DNA of 34,100 bases, from NCBI GenBank assembly GCA_013003065.1, contig JABDLI010000157.1, positions 1-34,100 on the forward strand. The letters run 5' to 3'. Source of the stretch: Phycisphaerales bacterium. GTDB lineage: Bacteria > Planctomycetota > Phycisphaerae > Phycisphaerales > SM1A02. Of this stretch, positions 32,843 to 34,100 are shown one piece after another; the stretch's first letter is position 1; each line of letters begins with the position of its first letter. A model generated the notes under the pieces. It was not told the DNA's origin and ran no database searches. It saw only the letters and a list, made by a program, of their open reading frames with translations. A program made the position numbers and the translations under genes.

Positions 32843-33973
32843 ATGACCCCATCCCCCGCCCCGACCGCCGCGCTCAAGCACACGCCACTCCATCAGTTTC
32901 ACGTCGACCAGGGCGCGAAGATGGTGGACTTCGCGGGGTGGGACATGCCGCTCCACTACGGCTCGATCATCGACGAGCACACGCAGGTGCGAACCCGCGG
33001 AGGACTCTTCGACGTCTCCCACATGGGCCGGCTGATGTTCACGGGGCGGGACGCGGGCCCCTTTCTCGACCGCGTCTGCACCCGCGCGATCCAAAGCATG
33101 ACCGACGGGCAGGCGCGGTACGGGATCATCTGCAACGAGCAGGGCGGCTGCCGCGATGACGTGCTCGTCTACCGGCTCGGCGAAACCGAGTACCTCATGG
33201 TGTGCAACGCCTCCAATCGCGCGAAGCTCCTGGAGCACTTTGCCGCCGTCAAGGGCGACGACGTCTTCCGTCTGGAGGACACGACGGAGTCGACGGCGAT
33301 GATCGCCGCGCAGGGTCCCGAGATCATGCCGCTCATCGCCCGGCATTCGACCGAGATCGCGGAGCTCAAACGGTACCGGTTCATCCGCAAGAACATCATG
33401 GGTTTGAAGGTGCTCGTTTCCCGCACGGGTTACACCGGCGAGGACGGGGTCGAGGTGATCGTCTCCACCGACGGGTTCGTGGCGCGCACGGCGCTGAAGA
33501 TGTTCCTCAAGGAGCTCGACGATCTCGGCGACACCGTGCGTCCCACCGGTCTCGGCGCCCGCGACAGCCTCCGGCTCGAGTCGGCGATGGCGCTCTACGG
33601 ACACGAGATCACCGAGGACATCGACCCGCTGTCCGCCGGGCTCGGCTTCGCCGTCACGCTCCCGAAGAAGAGTGGCGACCGCTTCATCGGCCAGGATGCG
33701 CTCGAACGAATCCAGGCCGACGGTCCGGCCCGCACCCTCGTCGGTCTCAGCCTGGACACCCGCCGCGCCGCCCGTCAGGGCATGACCGTGCGGGCCGGCG
33801 GGAACGACACCGGCGTGGTGACGAGCGGCTGCCTGAGCCCGACCCTCGGCACGTCGATCGCGATGGCGTACGTCGATCGAGCCCACGCTGCCGAGGGCAC
33901 GACGCTCGCGGTCGACCTCGGGCGGCAGGAGGTTGGGGCGACGGTGGTGGGGTTGCCGTTCTACACGCGGTGA
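32843..33973 (+). CDS. gcvT: Glycine cleavage system aminomethyltransferase (T-protein, GcvT)
   Basis: GcvT transfers the methylene group of glycine from lipoyl H-protein to tetrahydrofolate, releasing ammonia. The 376 residues show the family signatures in order: LHQFHVDQGAKMVDFAGWDMPLHYG, GLFDVSHMGR (about 54-63), NEQGGCRDDVLVYR with the folate-binding Asp (105/106), SRTGYTGEDGVEV, and GLGARDSLRLESAMALYGHE; the C-terminal beta-barrel ends LPFYTR. The start at 32843 was preferred over an in-frame ATG at 32807. gcvH and gcvP are not in the window and may follow beyond its right edge. Confidence 0.95.
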   Translation: MTPSPAPTAALKHTPLHQFHVDQGAKMVDFAGWDMPLHYGSIIDEHTQVRTRGGLFDVSHMGRLMFTGRDAGPFLDRVCTRAIQSMTDGQARYGIICNEQGGCRDDVLVYRLGETEYLMVCNASNRAKLLEHFAAVKGDDVFRLEDTTESTAMIAAQGPEIMPLIARHSTEIAELKRYRFIRKNIMGLKVLVSRTGYTGEDGVEVIVSTDGFVARTALKMFLKELDDLGDTVRPTGLGARDSLRLESAMALYGHEITEDIDPLSAGLGFAVTLPKKSGDRFIGQDALERIQADGPARTLVGLSLDTRRAARQGMTVRAGGNDTGVVTSGCLSPTLGTSIAMAYVDRAHAAEGTTLAVDLGRQEVGATVVGLPFYTR

Positions 33974-34015
33974 GATCGGATACGCATCCGAACGCGTGAA
34001 CGATCACCCCCCGAT

Positions 34016-34060
34016 GGTGCCACGGACAGCGAAGCGTCCGTGCCGTCAGCGTCCATCGCG
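34016..34060 (-). repeat. Dispersed hairpin-forming intergenic element, inverted right-edge copy
   Basis: Positions 34016-34044 are the exact reverse complement of 54-82. The match extends imperfectly to CGCGATGGACG at the outer end. It lies 42 bp after the gcvT stop. A small GGGGA-CTCAAC-TCCCC hairpin separates it from a forward-oriented copy. Confidence 0.75.
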
Positions 34061-34083
34061 CCGGGGACTCAACTCCCCTTCGT

Positions 34084-34100
34084 GATGGACGACGCACGGC
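34084..34100 (+). repeat. Start of another forward copy of the dispersed element, cut by the window end
   Basis: GATGGACGACGCACGGC is identical to positions 40-56. With the inverted copy just before it, it would form a long cruciform-like pair if the copy is complete beyond the window. Confidence 0.6.

Noticed and set aside
1-34100. Mobile island bounded by the edge repeats
   Set aside because: The enclosed genes are core metabolic and envelope genes with uniform composition, without integrase or tRNA target; the edge copies look like dispersed intergenic repeats that the window limits happen to touch.

Overview
The window is a GC-rich, gene-dense bacterial chromosome segment, most likely from the Planctomycetota (a Phycisphaerae-like lineage). 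This is inferred from the combination of an LpxC-FabZ fusion, a full outer-membrane biogenesis operon, a fibro-slime-domain surface protein next to PilX/DUF7305-type pilin genes, and a very large PQQ-propeller/TPR exported protein. No rRNA, tRNA, transposase, integrase or CRISPR array is visible.

Layout. (1) 113-2437, minus strand: pdxJ, dapA and a Nudix hydrolase, probably one operon. (2) 2547-4675, plus strand: phoU and a UDP-sugar pyrophosphorylase of the eukaryotic UAP1 type, overlapping by 4 bp. (3) 4676-5569: a non-coding block with a 12-bp minisatellite, two tandem 323-bp copies of a hairpin-rich repeat, a purine hexamer tract and a third partial repeat copy. (4) 5570-6988, minus: a phosphohexomutase (archaeal-type GlmM). 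Divergent from it at 7091-9612, plus: a non-canonical PTPS/QueD-family protein and polyphosphate kinase 1. (5) 9616-18393, minus: pilT, pilC, PilV-like, giant PilX-like and PilW-like genes, then a fibro-slime protein interrupted by two DUF7305-like repeats. This looks like a surface-fibre (type IV pilus or pseudopilus) cluster. (6) 18596-19582, minus: an LEA14-like lipoprotein and a small membrane protein. (7) 19721-23953, plus: a 1410-residue PQQ/TPR protein. (8) 24034-31298, minus: bamA, two skp/ompH paralogues, lpxD, lpxC-fabZ and lpxA, the outer-membrane protein and lipid A machinery. (9) 31394-33973: a second, divergent lpxD, a small minus-strand ORF and gcvT.

How it fits together. The phosphohexomutase and UAP1-like enzyme could supply UDP-GlcNAc to LpxA, LpxC and LpxD for lipid A. 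BamA and the Skp proteins handle outer-membrane protein assembly. PhoU and Ppk1 concern phosphate and polyphosphate. The pilus-like operon builds an extracellular fibre whose probable tip or surface protein, the fibro-slime protein, is the least described component and the best candidate for new biology.

Two window-scale patterns stand out. Several apparent operon heads have a TAnnnT box only 6-9 nt before the start codon and no Shine-Dalgarno, suggesting leaderless mRNAs, while downstream genes have Shine-Dalgarno sites or ATGA/GTGA overlaps. Both window edges also carry copies of the same hairpin-forming intergenic element.
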